DNA of 64,000 bases from assembly GCA_018993155.1 (NCBI GenBank), contig JAGKSX010000112.1, forward strand, positions 23,275 through 87,274. The letters run 5' to 3'. Each line of letters opens with the position of its first letter. The first letter of the stretch is position 1. This DNA is from Hydrogenophaga sp. (GTDB lineage: Bacteria > Pseudomonadota > Gammaproteobacteria > Burkholderiales > Burkholderiaceae_C). The notes under the pieces are model-generated. The model saw nothing but the letters and a program-made list of their open reading frames with translations. It did no database searches and was not told where the DNA came from. Positions 34,498-43,815 of this stretch are shown one piece after another. The translations under genes and the position numbers were made by a program.

Positions 34498-35502
34498 GTG
34501 AACAGCATCAACACCTACACCCACCCCAACCAACTGTTTGAAGCAGAGATTTCCAGTTTCGGCGAACCCACCCTGCACGACCTGCGCACGAATGTCGAAT
34601 CTGCCCTTCGGACCCGAGACGAATTCATCAACGCGTACTTCCCGAGTTCAGCAGCGCACTACCTGCGCTTGACGGCAATGACCTCCTTGGGCCTTCCGCT
34701 ATGCGCAGCGATCGGCATGGGAGGCATGTGCTCCGGAGGCATTGCGCTTAGTCACGCGATCAACGCTTTTCTTTTTGAGGATGCCAACCCAAGCCTTGTC
34801 TTCATGTCTTCTCGATGGGCGGACGGCATCGTTTCCACTCTGGGCGCAGCACTCGCTGGAGGTCTTATCTACATGGGCATCAACGCCGCGGTGGACATCC
34901 TGAGTGCAAACGGCATCAGCAACAGCAACGAGAACAGGAAACACCTGGACAAACTGAATGTGAACCTGTCGAACGCACACCAGGCGTTGGCCAATGCGAT
35001 TGGAGAACTGCCTGAGTGGGCCTTGATCGATGCGCTCCAGGAGACCCAGATACCCTCACACCACCTGCTGGAGGCCGTGGGCAAGGACCATCGGAAATTG
35101 TTTCTGGTCATGGAACACCTCCTTGACGAAAGACGGCGGCTGCGTTCCGACCTTCAGGCAGACGATCGGCTGTTTGAGAGCATCAGCCTTGTCGCCGACG
35201 GTTTTGTGAAAGAGCTTGACGACTCGGGCGCGCTGTTAGAACACCTGTCTGGCTCGCCCGCTCCCGAGCACATTCTGTCCATGATGGCGCTGTCCAGCTT
35301 GGCACCCATCACCGTCATGCCACTGTCCCTGCGCGAATACCTGGAAACGCATCCTGAAATCTTGCACAAGACAGCGACCACCATGGTGTCGCTCGCCGAT
35401 TTGCTGAAAATTCCCAATTTCCTGAAGCAACTTCAGGATGGTCGCAGCAGTGGCATTCCACAAACCATCCACGACATGAACCGGCGATTGAACTGCCACT
35501 GA
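34498..35502 (+). CDS. Orphan low-GC protein with two hydrophobic segments; candidate translocon/effector
   Basis: 334 residues from a GTG start, with no database family that I recognise. Two long Gly/Ala-rich hydrophobic stretches (about 57-82 and 109-135) separate a polar N-terminus (MNSINTYTHPNQ, Ser/Asn/Thr-rich, no Sec signal) from a long helical C-terminal part (about 140-334, heptad-like Leu spacing around 145-170 and 190-230). The arrangement resembles type III secretion translocators or membrane-targeted effectors. Codon use and GC are clearly unlike the neighbours, indicating transfer. It is monocistronic, closed by a strong terminator, and shares an upstream element with the orphan at 16,731. 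The GTG lacks a good ribosome-binding site. Confidence 0.65.
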   Translation: MNSINTYTHPNQLFEAEISSFGEPTLHDLRTNVESALRTRDEFINAYFPSSAAHYLRLTAMTSLGLPLCAAIGMGGMCSGGIALSHAINAFLFEDANPSLVFMSSRWADGIVSTLGAALAGGLIYMGINAAVDILSANGISNSNENRKHLDKLNVNLSNAHQALANAIGELPEWALIDALQETQIPSHHLLEAVGKDHRKLFLVMEHLLDERRRLRSDLQADDRLFESISLVADGFVKELDDSGALLEHLSGSPAPEHILSMMALSSLAPITVMPLSLREYLETHPEILHKTATTMVSLADLLKIPNFLKQLQDGRSSGIPQTIHDMNRRLNCH

Positions 35503-35534
35503 AAAGAGGCCATCCAGGGGAAACGGCGAACATC

Positions 35535-35568
35535 AAAAAAAAAGCCAGGCCCGAAGGCCTGGCTTTTT
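35535..35568. terminator. Bidirectional intrinsic terminator
   Basis: Stem GCCAGGCC / GGCCTGGC (35544-35551 with 35556-35563) and a CGAA tetraloop, with nine A residues on the left (35535-35543) and five T residues on the right. It terminates the orphan gene on the plus strand and the DEAD-box helicase gene on the minus strand. Confidence 0.9.
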
Positions 35569-35586
35569 CATGCGTGACCAGATCGA

Positions 35587-37515
35587 TCAGCGCGGTGCGC
35601 GGCGCGCCATCGGGCGGGCCGGGCCGCCTTCGTTGCGGCGCGGCGCGAATTCACCGCGCATGGCACCGCGCTCGGCGTTGCCACGGTCGCTGAAACCACC
35701 GCGGGATTCGCCGCCCTTGTCGCTGCGGCCGAAGCTGGAGAAGCCACCGGGCTTGCCACCGGTGCGCGCCGGGGCGGCACCCCGGTCGCCGAAGCCACGG
35801 CTGGCCGGGCGCGTGTCGTTGCGGTAGCCGCCCTGGTCACCCCGGTTGTCGAAGCGGTTCTCGTGGCGCGGCTGCGGCTCGGCGCGGCCCTCGAAGCGCG
35901 GGTCGAAACGCGTTTCCGGGCGGCTGTGGTCGACGCGAGGCGCGTCGAAGCGGCCTTCCGGGCGGCCTTCGAAACGCGGGCCGCGCGGTGCGGGGCCACG
36001 GGCGTTGAAGTTGCTGCGGTCGGCATAGTTGCGGTCACCACCACCACCGAAACGGTCACCACGGCCGGCACCCGGGCGGCCACGGCCACCGAACTCGGGT
36101 TGCGGCGCGCGCTGGCGCGGCTCGAGGCCGGGCACGGTCTCGACGTTGATGCGCTGGCGCGTGTAGGCCTCGATGTCGCCGATCTTGCGGCGGTCGCGGA
36201 ACTCGGCGAAGGTGACGGCCAGGCCATCGCGGCCGGCACGGCCGGTGCGGCCGATGCGGTGCGTGTAGTCCTCGGCCTTCATCGGCAGGCCGAAGTTGAA
36301 GACGTGGGTGATCGTGGGCACGTCGATGCCGCGAGCGGCGACGTCGGTGGCCACCAGGATCTGCACCTGGCCGTTGCGCAGTGCCATCAGGCGGCGGTTG
36401 CGCATGCCCTGGTTCAGCGCGCCGTGCAGCGCGACGGCGGCGAAGCCGGCTTGCTGCAGGTCGTTGGCGAGGCCATCGCATTCGATCTGCGTGCTGCAGA
36501 ACACCACCGCCTGGTTGATGGTGGTGTCGCGCAGCCAGTGGTCGAGCAGCTTGCGCTTGTGGTCGGCGTGGTCGGCCCAGAACAGCACCTGCTTGATGTT
36601 GGCGTGCTGCTCTTGAGGGGTGTCGATCTGCACCTTCTGCACGTGCTTGCCGTTTTCATGCATCACGCGCATGGCGAGCTGCTGGATGCGCGGCGCGAAG
36701 GTCGCGCTGAACATCATGGTCTGGCGGCGCTGGCTGGTGAGTTCGTTGACTTCGGCGAGGTCGTCGGAGAAGCCCAGGTCGAGCATGCGGTCGGCTTCGT
36801 CGACGACCAGGAACTGCACCTGGTCGAGCTTGAGCTGCTGCGAGCGCTGCAGGTCGAGCAGGCGGCCGGGCGTGGCGACCACGAGGTCGGCGTTCTGCAA
36901 GCGGGCGATCTGCAGCTGGTAGGGCATGCCGCCCACCACGTTGGCGATGCGCAGGCCACGGCAGTGGCGCACGAGGTCGATGGCGTCGTTGGCCACCTGC
37001 TGCGCGAGTTCGCGCGTGGGGCACAGGATCAGGGCGCCGGGGGTGGCGGCCTTGAAGTTGCGCGGGCTGGTGGGGTCCTTGCGCTTGGGCGCCTTGGGCG
37101 GCGCTTCGCCACGGGCAATGGCTTCGGCCACGGCGCGTTCGCGGTCGGCGCGCTCCTTGGCGTCGGCGGCGGCACGTTGCTGCAGCAGGGTGTGCAGCAC
37201 GGGCAGCAGGAAGGCGGCGGTCTTGCCGCTGCCGGTCTGGCTGGAGACCATCATGTCGGCAAAACGCTGTTCGCCTTCGGCCATCATGGCCTTGGGGATC
37301 ACGTTGTTCTGCACCGTGGTGGGCTGCACGTAGCCGAGGTCGGCACAGGCTTGCACCAGCTCGGGCGCCAGGCCCAACAGCTCGAAGCCGTTGGGGCCGG
37401 CGGGTTCGGCGGCCTCGACGGCCTCGACGGCCACGGGGGTGGAAAGGTCTGCCTCGGTGTCGGCAGTGAGGATTTCGGGCGAGAAATCGCCGCGGGCTTC
37501 AAAAGAGTCGCTCAT
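35587..37515 (-). CDS. DEAD-box ATP-dependent RNA helicase (RhlE-like)
   Basis: 642 residues. Q motif region (FELLGLAPELVQACADLGY, PTTVQ), motif I SQTGSGKT, Ia PTRELAQQ, II DEAD (VVDEADRM), III SATF, and motif VI HRIGRTGRAGR. There is a charged Ala/Arg/Lys insert between motifs I and Ia (about 115-155). The C-terminal 190 residues are an RGG/Gly-Arg-rich disordered tail (for example GGRGRPGAGRGDRFGGGG) that binds RNA. Role in the family: RNA remodelling in ribosome assembly, mRNA decay or cold adaptation. The 296 bases upstream (37,516-37,811) contain no gene and probably hold its promoter and a 5' UTR. Confidence 0.93.
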   Translation of the reverse strand: MSDSFEARGDFSPEILTADTEADLSTPVAVEAVEAAEPAGPNGFELLGLAPELVQACADLGYVQPTTVQNNVIPKAMMAEGEQRFADMMVSSQTGSGKTAAFLLPVLHTLLQQRAAADAKERADRERAVAEAIARGEAPPKAPKRKDPTSPRNFKAATPGALILCPTRELAQQVANDAIDLVRHCRGLRIANVVGGMPYQLQIARLQNADLVVATPGRLLDLQRSQQLKLDQVQFLVVDEADRMLDLGFSDDLAEVNELTSQRRQTMMFSATFAPRIQQLAMRVMHENGKHVQKVQIDTPQEQHANIKQVLFWADHADHKRKLLDHWLRDTTINQAVVFCSTQIECDGLANDLQQAGFAAVALHGALNQGMRNRRLMALRNGQVQILVATDVAARGIDVPTITHVFNFGLPMKAEDYTHRIGRTGRAGRDGLAVTFAEFRDRRKIGDIEAYTRQRINVETVPGLEPRQRAPQPEFGGRGRPGAGRGDRFGGGGDRNYADRSNFNARGPAPRGPRFEGRPEGRFDAPRVDHSRPETRFDPRFEGRAEPQPRHENRFDNRGDQGGYRNDTRPASRGFGDRGAAPARTGGKPGGFSSFGRSDKGGESRGGFSDRGNAERGAMRGEFAPRRNEGGPARPMARRAPR

Positions 37516-37811
37516 GTTCGTCCATGCGCCAGAGGGCGCAATTGATCGAATGCAAACGCTAAAGGGACGGCCTACCTTGAAAAGGTGGCAGCTCCGGGGC
37601 GTCGGATCCGTTCGTGGTTACAAAACATCAACCATCAAACGATCGACGCGCCATGGGTCACTGAGAGAAGCGTGACACCGGGAGCGAAGGCCCCATCCTG
37701 CGGTTGCGGGGGGCCTGGTGTGTGAGGCAGATGCACAAATCATCGCAGTTGCCTGCGAAGCCACTGATTATGGCATGAATTCGGGAAAACCCCAAGTCTT
37801 TACATGCGCAC

Positions 37812-39404
37812 TCAGTCGAGCACCGCGCGCACCACGTAGAACAGCAGCGCCGCCAGCACGGCGGTGGCCGGCACGGTGACGATCCAGGCCGCCACGATGC
37901 GCATGACCACGGAGCGCTTGACGATTTCCTTCTTGTAGGCCTTCTTGAACGCCTTCTGTTCCTTCTTGGCGAACACCGCATCCTCCGGTTGCGCCAGCTC
38001 CCGCTGCTTGGCCAGCCGCTTCATGTCCGCCAGCATGCGCTTCTTCTCGCTCACTTCGGCGGCCTCGAAGCGGCTCAGGTAGGCCTCGACCACATCGCGG
38101 TCGGCCCCCTGGTGGCCGGAGCGCACCACACGTTCCATCTTCGCGTAGTTCACCTTGAGCAGTTCGCGCAGGAAGCCGACGCCGAACACCGCGCCGATGG
38201 AGATGTGCGTCGTCGACACCGGCATGCCCAGCTGCGAGGCGACGATCACCGTGAGCGTGGCGGACATCGCGATGGCGTACGCGCGCATGTTGTCCAGCTC
38301 GGTGATTTCCTTGCCCACGGTGCGGATGAGCCGCGCGCCGTACAGCGCCAGGCCCACCGCCAGGCCGAGCGCGCCCAGCACCATGATCCACAGCGGCGTA
38401 CCGGCCTTGGTGGCGATGGCGCCGTCTTTCACGGCTTCGTAGATCGCGGCCAGCGGGCCGATGGCGTTGGCCACGTCGTTGGCGCCGTGGGCGAAGCTCA
38501 GCAACGCGGCCGAACAGACCAGTGGCCAGGTGAACAGGCGGTTGACACCGTTCTTGCTGTTCTCCTGCCGCCGGGCGTGCCTGGCGATGGGCTTGCGGAT
38601 CAGTGCCCACACGACCACGGCCAGCACCACACCCGCGCCCATGGCCGTCGGGACCCCGACATGCACCATCTGGCCCAGGCCCTTGAGCAGCATGTAGGTG
38701 GTGTAGGCCCAGACCATGGCGGCGATCAGGATGGGCACCACGCGGCTGGCGGCGTCGATCATGTCGCTGCGGTAGGTCACGCTGCGCTTGATGATGTACA
38801 GGAAGGCGGCGGCCATCGCACCGCCCGCCAGCGGCGAGATCACCCAGCTGATCACGATCTGGACGATGGTTTCCCAGTTCACCAGGCCCCAGCCACCAGC
38901 GGCGATGCCGGCGCCCATGACCGCGCCGATGATGGAGTGCGTGGTGGACACGGGGGCCCCCACAGCCGTGGCGAGGTTGAGCCAGAGCGCGCCGGCCAGC
39001 AACGCAGAGAACATCACCCACGCGAACAGCGCCGGGTCCGAGATGGCATTGGGATCAATGATGCCGCCCTTGATGGTGCCGACCACGTCGCCACCGGCCA
39101 CGATGGCACCCAGGGCCTCGAAGACGGCGGCCACGACGATGGCCCAGCCCATGGTCATGGCACCCGAGCCCACCGCCGGGCCCATGTTGTTGGCCACGTC
39201 GTTGGCGCCGATGTTCATGGCCATGTAGGCCCCCACCGCCGCCGCCACGATCAGCAGCCACATCGCCGAAGTCGCCAGGCCGGCGGTGGATGCACCGGTG
39301 AGCGAGGCGTACAGACCGACCAGGAGCAGGAAGAACACCGCGGCACCCAGCTGGAGCACCTCCTGATGCTTCGCCACGAAACGGTAACGGGATTTTTTTG
39401 TCAT
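37812..39404 (-). CDS. Inorganic phosphate transporter, PiT family
   Basis: 530 residues with about ten to eleven membrane helices and the duplicated PiT signature: MNIGANDVANNMGPAVGSGA in the first half and FAHGANDVANAIGPLAA in the second, plus two APVSTTHSIIGAV / MPVSTTHISIGAVFG repeats. A charged cytoplasmic loop (about 415-485, Lys/Glu-rich, near AKKEQKAFKKAYKKE) precedes the last helix. It imports metal-phosphate driven by the proton gradient. A weak Pho-box-like sequence (ATGTCAA-AATT-GTGACGT on the minus strand, about 39,420-39,437) sits 16 bases before the start codon; only 9 of 14 bases fit the consensus, so PhoB control is uncertain. Confidence 0.92.
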   Translation of the reverse strand: MTKKSRYRFVAKHQEVLQLGAAVFFLLLVGLYASLTGASTAGLATSAMWLLIVAAAVGAYMAMNIGANDVANNMGPAVGSGAMTMGWAIVVAAVFEALGAIVAGGDVVGTIKGGIIDPNAISDPALFAWVMFSALLAGALWLNLATAVGAPVSTTHSIIGAVMGAGIAAGGWGLVNWETIVQIVISWVISPLAGGAMAAAFLYIIKRSVTYRSDMIDAASRVVPILIAAMVWAYTTYMLLKGLGQMVHVGVPTAMGAGVVLAVVVWALIRKPIARHARRQENSKNGVNRLFTWPLVCSAALLSFAHGANDVANAIGPLAAIYEAVKDGAIATKAGTPLWIMVLGALGLAVGLALYGARLIRTVGKEITELDNMRAYAIAMSATLTVIVASQLGMPVSTTHISIGAVFGVGFLRELLKVNYAKMERVVRSGHQGADRDVVEAYLSRFEAAEVSEKKRMLADMKRLAKQRELAQPEDAVFAKKEQKAFKKAYKKEIVKRSVVMRIVAAWIVTVPATAVLAALLFYVVRAVLD

Positions 39405-39496
39405 GTGAATATCATGTAAACGTCACAATTTTGACATGCGACCGCACACCACCCAGCCGGCGCTCAACAGCACCCGAGAGATGCGGTGGGTGAGGC

Positions 39497-40090
39497 TCAG
39501 CGCAGGAAATGGGTGCGGTAGTGCTCGAGCTCGTCGATGGATTCGTGCACGTCGGCCAGCGCGGTGTGTTTCTGGTGCTTCTTGAACGACTCGTACACCT
39601 CGGGCCGCCAGCGGCGGGCCAGTTCCTTGAGCGTGCTCACGTCCAGGCAGCGGTAGTGGAAGTAGGCCTCCAGCTTGGGCATGTACTTCACCAGGAAGCG
39701 GCGGTCCTGGCTGATGGTGTTGCCGCACATCGGCGAGCCGTTCTTGGGCACGTACTGGGCGATGAAGGCCAGCAGGGTGGCCTCGGCCTCTTCCTCGCTC
39801 ACCGTGCTGGCCTTGACCTTGTCGATCAGGCCGCTGCGGCCGTGCGTGCCCTTGTTCCAGGCGTCCATGGCGTTGAGCACGGCGTCGCTCTGGTGCACCA
39901 CGATCACCGGCCCTTCGATGCGCGGCGTGAGTTGCGGGCCGGTGATGACCACCGCGATTTCCAGCAGGCGCTCTTTTTCGGGGTCGAGCCCGCTCATCTC
40001 GCAGTCGATCCAGACCAGGTTCTGGTCGCTCTTGGCGAGGGTGGGGGTGTCGGCGGCGGTGCCCGCCGGGGCGGTGGAGGCAGAAGTCAT
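39497..40090 (-). CDS. orn: Oligoribonuclease
   Basis: 197 residues. DEDDh exonuclease fold: motif [19 protein letters not shown] (split), motif II in [12 protein letters not shown], motif [17 protein letters not shown]. It degrades RNA dinucleotides and short oligomers (nanoRNA) at the end of mRNA decay, and in many proteobacteria also pGpG. Slightly longer than E. coli Orn because of a 20-residue Ala/Thr-rich N-terminus; an alternative ATG three codons upstream exists. Divergent from the M48 protease gene with 83 bases between. Confidence 0.94.
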   Translation of the reverse strand: MTSASTAPAGTAADTPTLAKSDQNLVWIDCEMSGLDPEKERLLEIAVVITGPQLTPRIEGPVIVVHQSDAVLNAMDAWNKGTHGRSGLIDKVKASTVSEEEAEATLLAFIAQYVPKNGSPMCGNTISQDRRFLVKYMPKLEAYFHYRCLDVSTLKELARRWRPEVYESFKKHQKHTALADVHESIDELEHYRTHFLR

Positions 40091-40173
40091 GGCCGGCATT
40101 CTCGCCGATCCGCCGCCCGGGGCCCCCGGCCCCACGGCGCGCGCAAAGGGCCGTCTTCGATAGACTCGGCCCC

Positions 40174-41436
40174 ATGGACACCGCTTCCTTCGCATTCACC
40201 GCCGTTTTCTGCGCCCTGCTGCTGCTGGGCCTGCTGGTGCGCACCGTGCTCGCCAGCCGGCAGATCCGCCATGTGGCGCGGCACCGCCACGCCGTGCCCG
40301 CGGCCTTCAGCGACACGATCTCGGTGGCCGCGCACCAGAAGGCGGCCGACTACACCATCACCAAGGCGCGCTTCGGCCTGCTGGAGACCGCCATCGAGGC
40401 CGCGCTGCTGCTGGGCTGGACGCTGCTGGGCGGCCTGGACTGGCTCAACCAGCGGCTGCTGGACGCGCTGGGCGGCGGCATGCTGCAACAGCTGGCGCTG
40501 CTCGCGGCCTTCGTGCTGATCGGCGGCCTCATCACCCTGCCTCTGGGCTGGTACGCCACCTTCCGCATCGAGGAACGCTTCGGCTTCAACAAGATGACGA
40601 TGTCGCTCTGGCTGGGCGACCTGGTCAAGGGCACGCTGGTGGGCGCGCTGATCGGCCTGCCGATCGCCGCGCTGGTGCTCTGGCTCATGGGCGCGGCCGG
40701 CCCCACCTGGTGGCTCTGGGCCTGGGGCGTCTGGATGGCCTTCAACCTGCTCGCGCTGGTGCTCTACCCCACCCTCATCGCGCCGCTGTTCAACAAGTTC
40801 GAACCGCTGTCGGACGAAACGCTCAAGGCGCGCGTGAACGCGCTCATGCAGCGCTGCGGCTTCGCCGCCAAGGGCCTGTTCGTGATGGACGGCAGCAAGC
40901 GCAGCGCCCACGCCAACGCCTACTTCACCGGCTTCGGCGCGGCCAAGCGCGTGGTGTTCTTCGACACCCTGCTCAAACAGCTCAGCCCCGACGAGATCGA
41001 TGCCGTTCTCGCGCACGAACTCGGCCACTACAAGCGCCGCCACATCCTCAAGCGCATCGTGCTGATGTTCGCGCTGAGCCTGGCGGGCTTCGCGCTGCTG
41101 GGCTGGGTGTCGAGCCAGGCCTGGTTCTTCAGCGGTCTGGGCGTGACGCCGTCGATGGACACGCCCAACGACGCGCTGGCCCTGCTGCTGTTCATGATGG
41201 TGGTGCCGCTGTTCACCTTCTTCCTCTCGCCGCTGATGGCGCAGCTCTCGCGCCAGCACGAGTTCGAGGCCGATGCGTATGCCGTGGCCCACACCAGCGG
41301 CCCCGATCTGGCCAGCGCGCTGCTCAAGCTCTACAAGGACAATGCCAGCACGCTCACGCCCGACCCGCTGTACGCGCGCTTCTACTATTCCCACCCGCCG
41401 GCGAGCGAACGCCTCTCCCGCCTGCAAACCGCCTGA
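40174..41436 (+). CDS. M48-family (Ste24-like) membrane metallopeptidase
   Basis: 420 residues with about seven hydrophobic helices. Zinc-binding HELGH (in [12 protein letters not shown]) and the downstream glutamate in EFEADAYA match the CAAX-protease subgroup of M48; [11 protein letters not shown] is a further family motif. Bacterial members process membrane proteins in quality control. It is followed by phhB after 14 bases and rsgA, forming a loose operon. The substrate is unknown. Confidence 0.92.
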   Translation: MDTASFAFTAVFCALLLLGLLVRTVLASRQIRHVARHRHAVPAAFSDTISVAAHQKAADYTITKARFGLLETAIEAALLLGWTLLGGLDWLNQRLLDALGGGMLQQLALLAAFVLIGGLITLPLGWYATFRIEERFGFNKMTMSLWLGDLVKGTLVGALIGLPIAALVLWLMGAAGPTWWLWAWGVWMAFNLLALVLYPTLIAPLFNKFEPLSDETLKARVNALMQRCGFAAKGLFVMDGSKRSAHANAYFTGFGAAKRVVFFDTLLKQLSPDEIDAVLAHELGHYKRRHILKRIVLMFALSLAGFALLGWVSSQAWFFSGLGVTPSMDTPNDALALLLFMMVVPLFTFFLSPLMAQLSRQHEFEADAYAVAHTSGPDLASALLKLYKDNASTLTPDPLYARFYYSHPPASERLSRLQTA

Positions 41437-41450
41437 CGCGAACCCGACCC

Positions 41451-41771
41451 ATGAACCCGATCCACCAGAACCGCCGCGCCCTCTCCGCCACCGAAATCGT
41501 GACCCAGCTCACCCAGCTCAACGGCGATGCCGCCCAGGGCTGGAAGCTGATCGACGGCGCGCTGGAGAAAACCTACAGCTTCGCCAACTTCCACGAGACC
41601 ATGGCCTTCGTGAACGCCCTGGCCTGGATCGCGCACCGCGAGGACCACCACCCTGACCTGTCGCTCAGCTACGGCCGCTGCACGGTGCGCTTCAACACGC
41701 ACGACGTGAACGGCATCTCGGTCAGCGACATCCACTGCGCCGCCGCGGTGGACGCCCTGCAGAAGGCCTGA
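41451..41771 (+). CDS. phhB: 4a-hydroxytetrahydrobiopterin dehydratase (pterin carbinolamine dehydratase)
   Basis: 106 residues. The active-site motif EDHHPDLSLSYGR with its two adjacent His and the N-terminal W-LIDGALEKTYSF region are diagnostic of PCD/DCoH. It dehydrates 4a-hydroxytetrahydropterin to recycle the cofactor of aromatic amino acid hydroxylases. No phenylalanine hydroxylase gene is in the window, so here it may serve another pterin role. The stop overlaps the first base of the rsgA start codon. Confidence 0.93.
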   Translation: MNPIHQNRRALSATEIVTQLTQLNGDAAQGWKLIDGALEKTYSFANFHETMAFVNALAWIAHREDHHPDLSLSYGRCTVRFNTHDVNGISVSDIHCAAAVDALQKA

Positions 41772-42709
41772 TGGCCGATCTGCAACCCGGTCTGGTGGTG
41801 GCCGCCCACGGGCGCCACTGCCTCGTGGAAAGCGTCGACGGCGAACGCCGCATCTGCCACCCGCGCGGCAAGAAAAACGCCGTGGTCGTGGGCGACCAGG
41901 TGCAATGGCAGGTCACCGGCGACGAAGGCAGCATCGAGCGCGTGGACGAGCGGCGCAACCTGTTCTACCGGCAGGATGAGATGCGCACCAAGTCGTTCGC
42001 GGCCAACCTCGACCAGGTGCTGGTGCTGGTGGCGGCCGACCCGGAGTTTTCCGAAAGCCAGCTCACCCGGGCCCTGATCGCGGCACAGGCCGAAGGCATC
42101 GACGTGCTGATCGTGCTCAACAAGAGCGATCTGCAGCCCGCGTTCGACCGCGCCTGGGCCCGCCTGGAGCCCTACCGCCGCATGGGTTGCACGGTGCTGC
42201 CGCTGCGCCTGAAGTCGGCCGACGGTTCCGACGCCGGCCTCGACGCCCTGCAGCAGCGCCTGGACAACAAGCGCACGCTGGTGCTGGGGCCCTCGGGCGT
42301 GGGCAAGAGCACGCTGGTGAACCGCCTGGTGCCCGAAGCCCGCGCACAGACCGGCGAGATCTCGCGGGCGCTCAACTCGGGCAAACACACCACGACCAGC
42401 ACCACCTGGTACTGGGTGGACGCGCAACGCCGCACCGCGCTGATCGATTCACCAGGGTTCCAGGAATTCGGCCTGAACCACATCGAGCCCATGCAGCTGG
42501 CCCACCTCATGCCCGATCTGAACGCCACGCTGGGCCACTGCCGCTTCTACAACTGCACGCACCTGCACGAGCCGGGTTGCGGGGTGGTGGAACACGTGCA
42601 GACCGGGGAGCCGGACCAGCCGGCCGACGACCCCCTGGCGATCAGCGAAAACCGCTACCGCCTCTACGGCGAGCTGTTCGCGGAACTCTCGGACAAGCGG
42701 CGGTATTGA
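41771..42709 (+). CDS. rsgA: Small ribosomal subunit biogenesis GTPase RsgA
   Basis: 312 residues. N-terminal OB fold (1-70), then a circularly permuted GTPase: G4 NKSDL precedes G1 GPSGVGKST, then DSPGFQEFGL (G3), and a C-terminal zinc motif with Cys and His spacing CRFYNCTHLHEPGC. It assists maturation of the 30S decoding region and releases after GTP hydrolysis. Last gene of the M48-phhB-rsgA group. Followed by an intergenic repeat with GC hairpins rather than a classic terminator. Confidence 0.95.
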   Translation: MADLQPGLVVAAHGRHCLVESVDGERRICHPRGKKNAVVVGDQVQWQVTGDEGSIERVDERRNLFYRQDEMRTKSFAANLDQVLVLVAADPEFSESQLTRALIAAQAEGIDVLIVLNKSDLQPAFDRAWARLEPYRRMGCTVLPLRLKSADGSDAGLDALQQRLDNKRTLVLGPSGVGKSTLVNRLVPEARAQTGEISRALNSGKHTTTSTTWYWVDAQRRTALIDSPGFQEFGLNHIEPMQLAHLMPDLNATLGHCRFYNCTHLHEPGCGVVEHVQTGEPDQPADDPLAISENRYRLYGELFAELSDKRRY

Positions 42710-42712
42710 CAG

Positions 42713-42800
42713 GCTCCCCCCGCGCCGCGCCTGCGGCGCGTCACCCCCAGGGGCAACACCTGTGGCCTGGCGAAGCCAGTTCCACGGTGTTCTGGATGGG
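42713..42800. repeat. Comamonadaceae-type intergenic palindromic repeat, copy 1
   Basis: A perfect 8-bp hairpin CGCGCCGC-GCCT-GCGGCGCG (42721-42740) is followed by a CCCCC/GGGG mini-palindrome and a CCTGGCGAAGCCAG hairpin. The same three-part order is found at 45,867-45,950. Such modular repeats are scattered in Comamonadaceae genomes and lie between convergent or operon-end genes; they may act as transcript stabilisers or terminators. Confidence 0.6.
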
Positions 42801-42815
42801 GGCACCGCGCTCCGG

Positions 42816-43754
42816 TTACAGGCCCGCGAGCGTGAGCAGCGCAAGCAGCAGCATCCAGAGCACCACCGCGCGCCAGACCAGCCCCACCACGCTGCTGAGG
42901 TGGGCCAGTTGCGGATCCGGCCGGGCGCCGGGGTCGCCCACCACCTCCTCGTCTTCGATCGTGAGCGGGTCGAGCTGCGGGGTCAGCCGCACGTTGATGG
43001 CGCCCGAGGTGGCGGCCAGCACCACGCCGTCGCTGCCCGGCGCAAAGCGCTCGGCATCACCGCGCCAGCTGGCCACGGCCTCCTCGAAGTTGCCCACCAC
43101 GGCGAAGCCCAGCGCCGTCATGCGCGCCGGCACGTGGTCGACCCAGCGCCAGGCGGTCGCGGCGGCGTGCTGCAGCGCCGGGCTGGGCGTGCCGTCCGGG
43201 CGGGCGCGCCAGTTGCGCGAGAGGTACTCGGCCAGCCGGTAGAACACCGCGCCCGAGGGACCCAGGCCGATGGCCCAGAACACCACGAAGCACACCAGCA
43301 CGCCGAACACGTGGCGGTGGGCGGCCAGCACCGAGTGCTCGATCACCTGGCGCAACAGCTCGGTGCGCGGCAGGCTGGAAGCGTCCACCCGCAGCCAGCG
43401 GGCCAGCTTCTCGCGCGCGGTGGCGTCGTCGCCCACATCGAGCGCCTGCCGGATTTCGCTGAAGTGGTGGCTGAACTGGCGAAAGCCCAGCGTCACGTAC
43501 AGAATGCCGACCGTCCACACGAACGCCAGCACGGAACTGAATTGCCACAGGCCCCAGTACACCAGCCCCGCGATGGCCGCCGGCACGCCCACCGCCAGCG
43601 CCCAGGCGACCCAGCCATGGGAGGACTGGCCGGCGTCGAGGTTGCGGCGCACGGTGCGCGCCCAGCCGCGCAGGCCGGCGTGAACGGGGTTGTCGAAAGC
43701 GAGCGGGCGCGCCTGCTCCAGCAGCAGGGCAATGAGGATGGCGAAAAAACTCAT
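42816..43754 (-). CDS. CobD/CbiB-family membrane protein (cobalamin-biosynthesis-like or AmpE-like)
   Basis: 312 residues with four to five hydrophobic segments: an N-terminal helix (FFAILIALLLEQ), a pair near 50-85, one near 150-170 and one at the C-terminus. Layout and the repeated Arg/Asp-containing loops (VRVDASSLPRTELLRQVIEHSVLAAH is split between loops) resemble CobD/CbiB and AmpE proteins. No other cobalamin genes are nearby, so the annotation as a CobD-like membrane protein of unknown role is safer than cobinamide synthase. Divergence from true CobD is considerable. Confidence 0.7.
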   Translation of the reverse strand: MSFFAILIALLLEQARPLAFDNPVHAGLRGWARTVRRNLDAGQSSHGWVAWALAVGVPAAIAGLVYWGLWQFSSVLAFVWTVGILYVTLGFRQFSHHFSEIRQALDVGDDATAREKLARWLRVDASSLPRTELLRQVIEHSVLAAHRHVFGVLVCFVVFWAIGLGPSGAVFYRLAEYLSRNWRARPDGTPSPALQHAAATAWRWVDHVPARMTALGFAVVGNFEEAVASWRGDAERFAPGSDGVVLAATSGAINVRLTPQLDPLTIEDEEVVGDPGARPDPQLAHLSSVVGLVWRAVVLWMLLLALLTLAGL

Positions 43755-43815
43755 GGCGCCATCATAGTGGCGTGAGGCCCGAGCGCCACCCGGCGCAACA
43801 AGGGCTGCCCGGCCC

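Noticed and set aside
39420-39437. Pho box upstream of the phosphate transporter
   Set aside because: Only about 9 of 14 consensus bases match; mentioned in the gene entry but not annotated as a site.
42713-42800. Copy 1 of the repeat as an intrinsic terminator of rsgA
   Set aside because: No U-tract follows any of its hairpins and the same modular unit occurs inside an operon.
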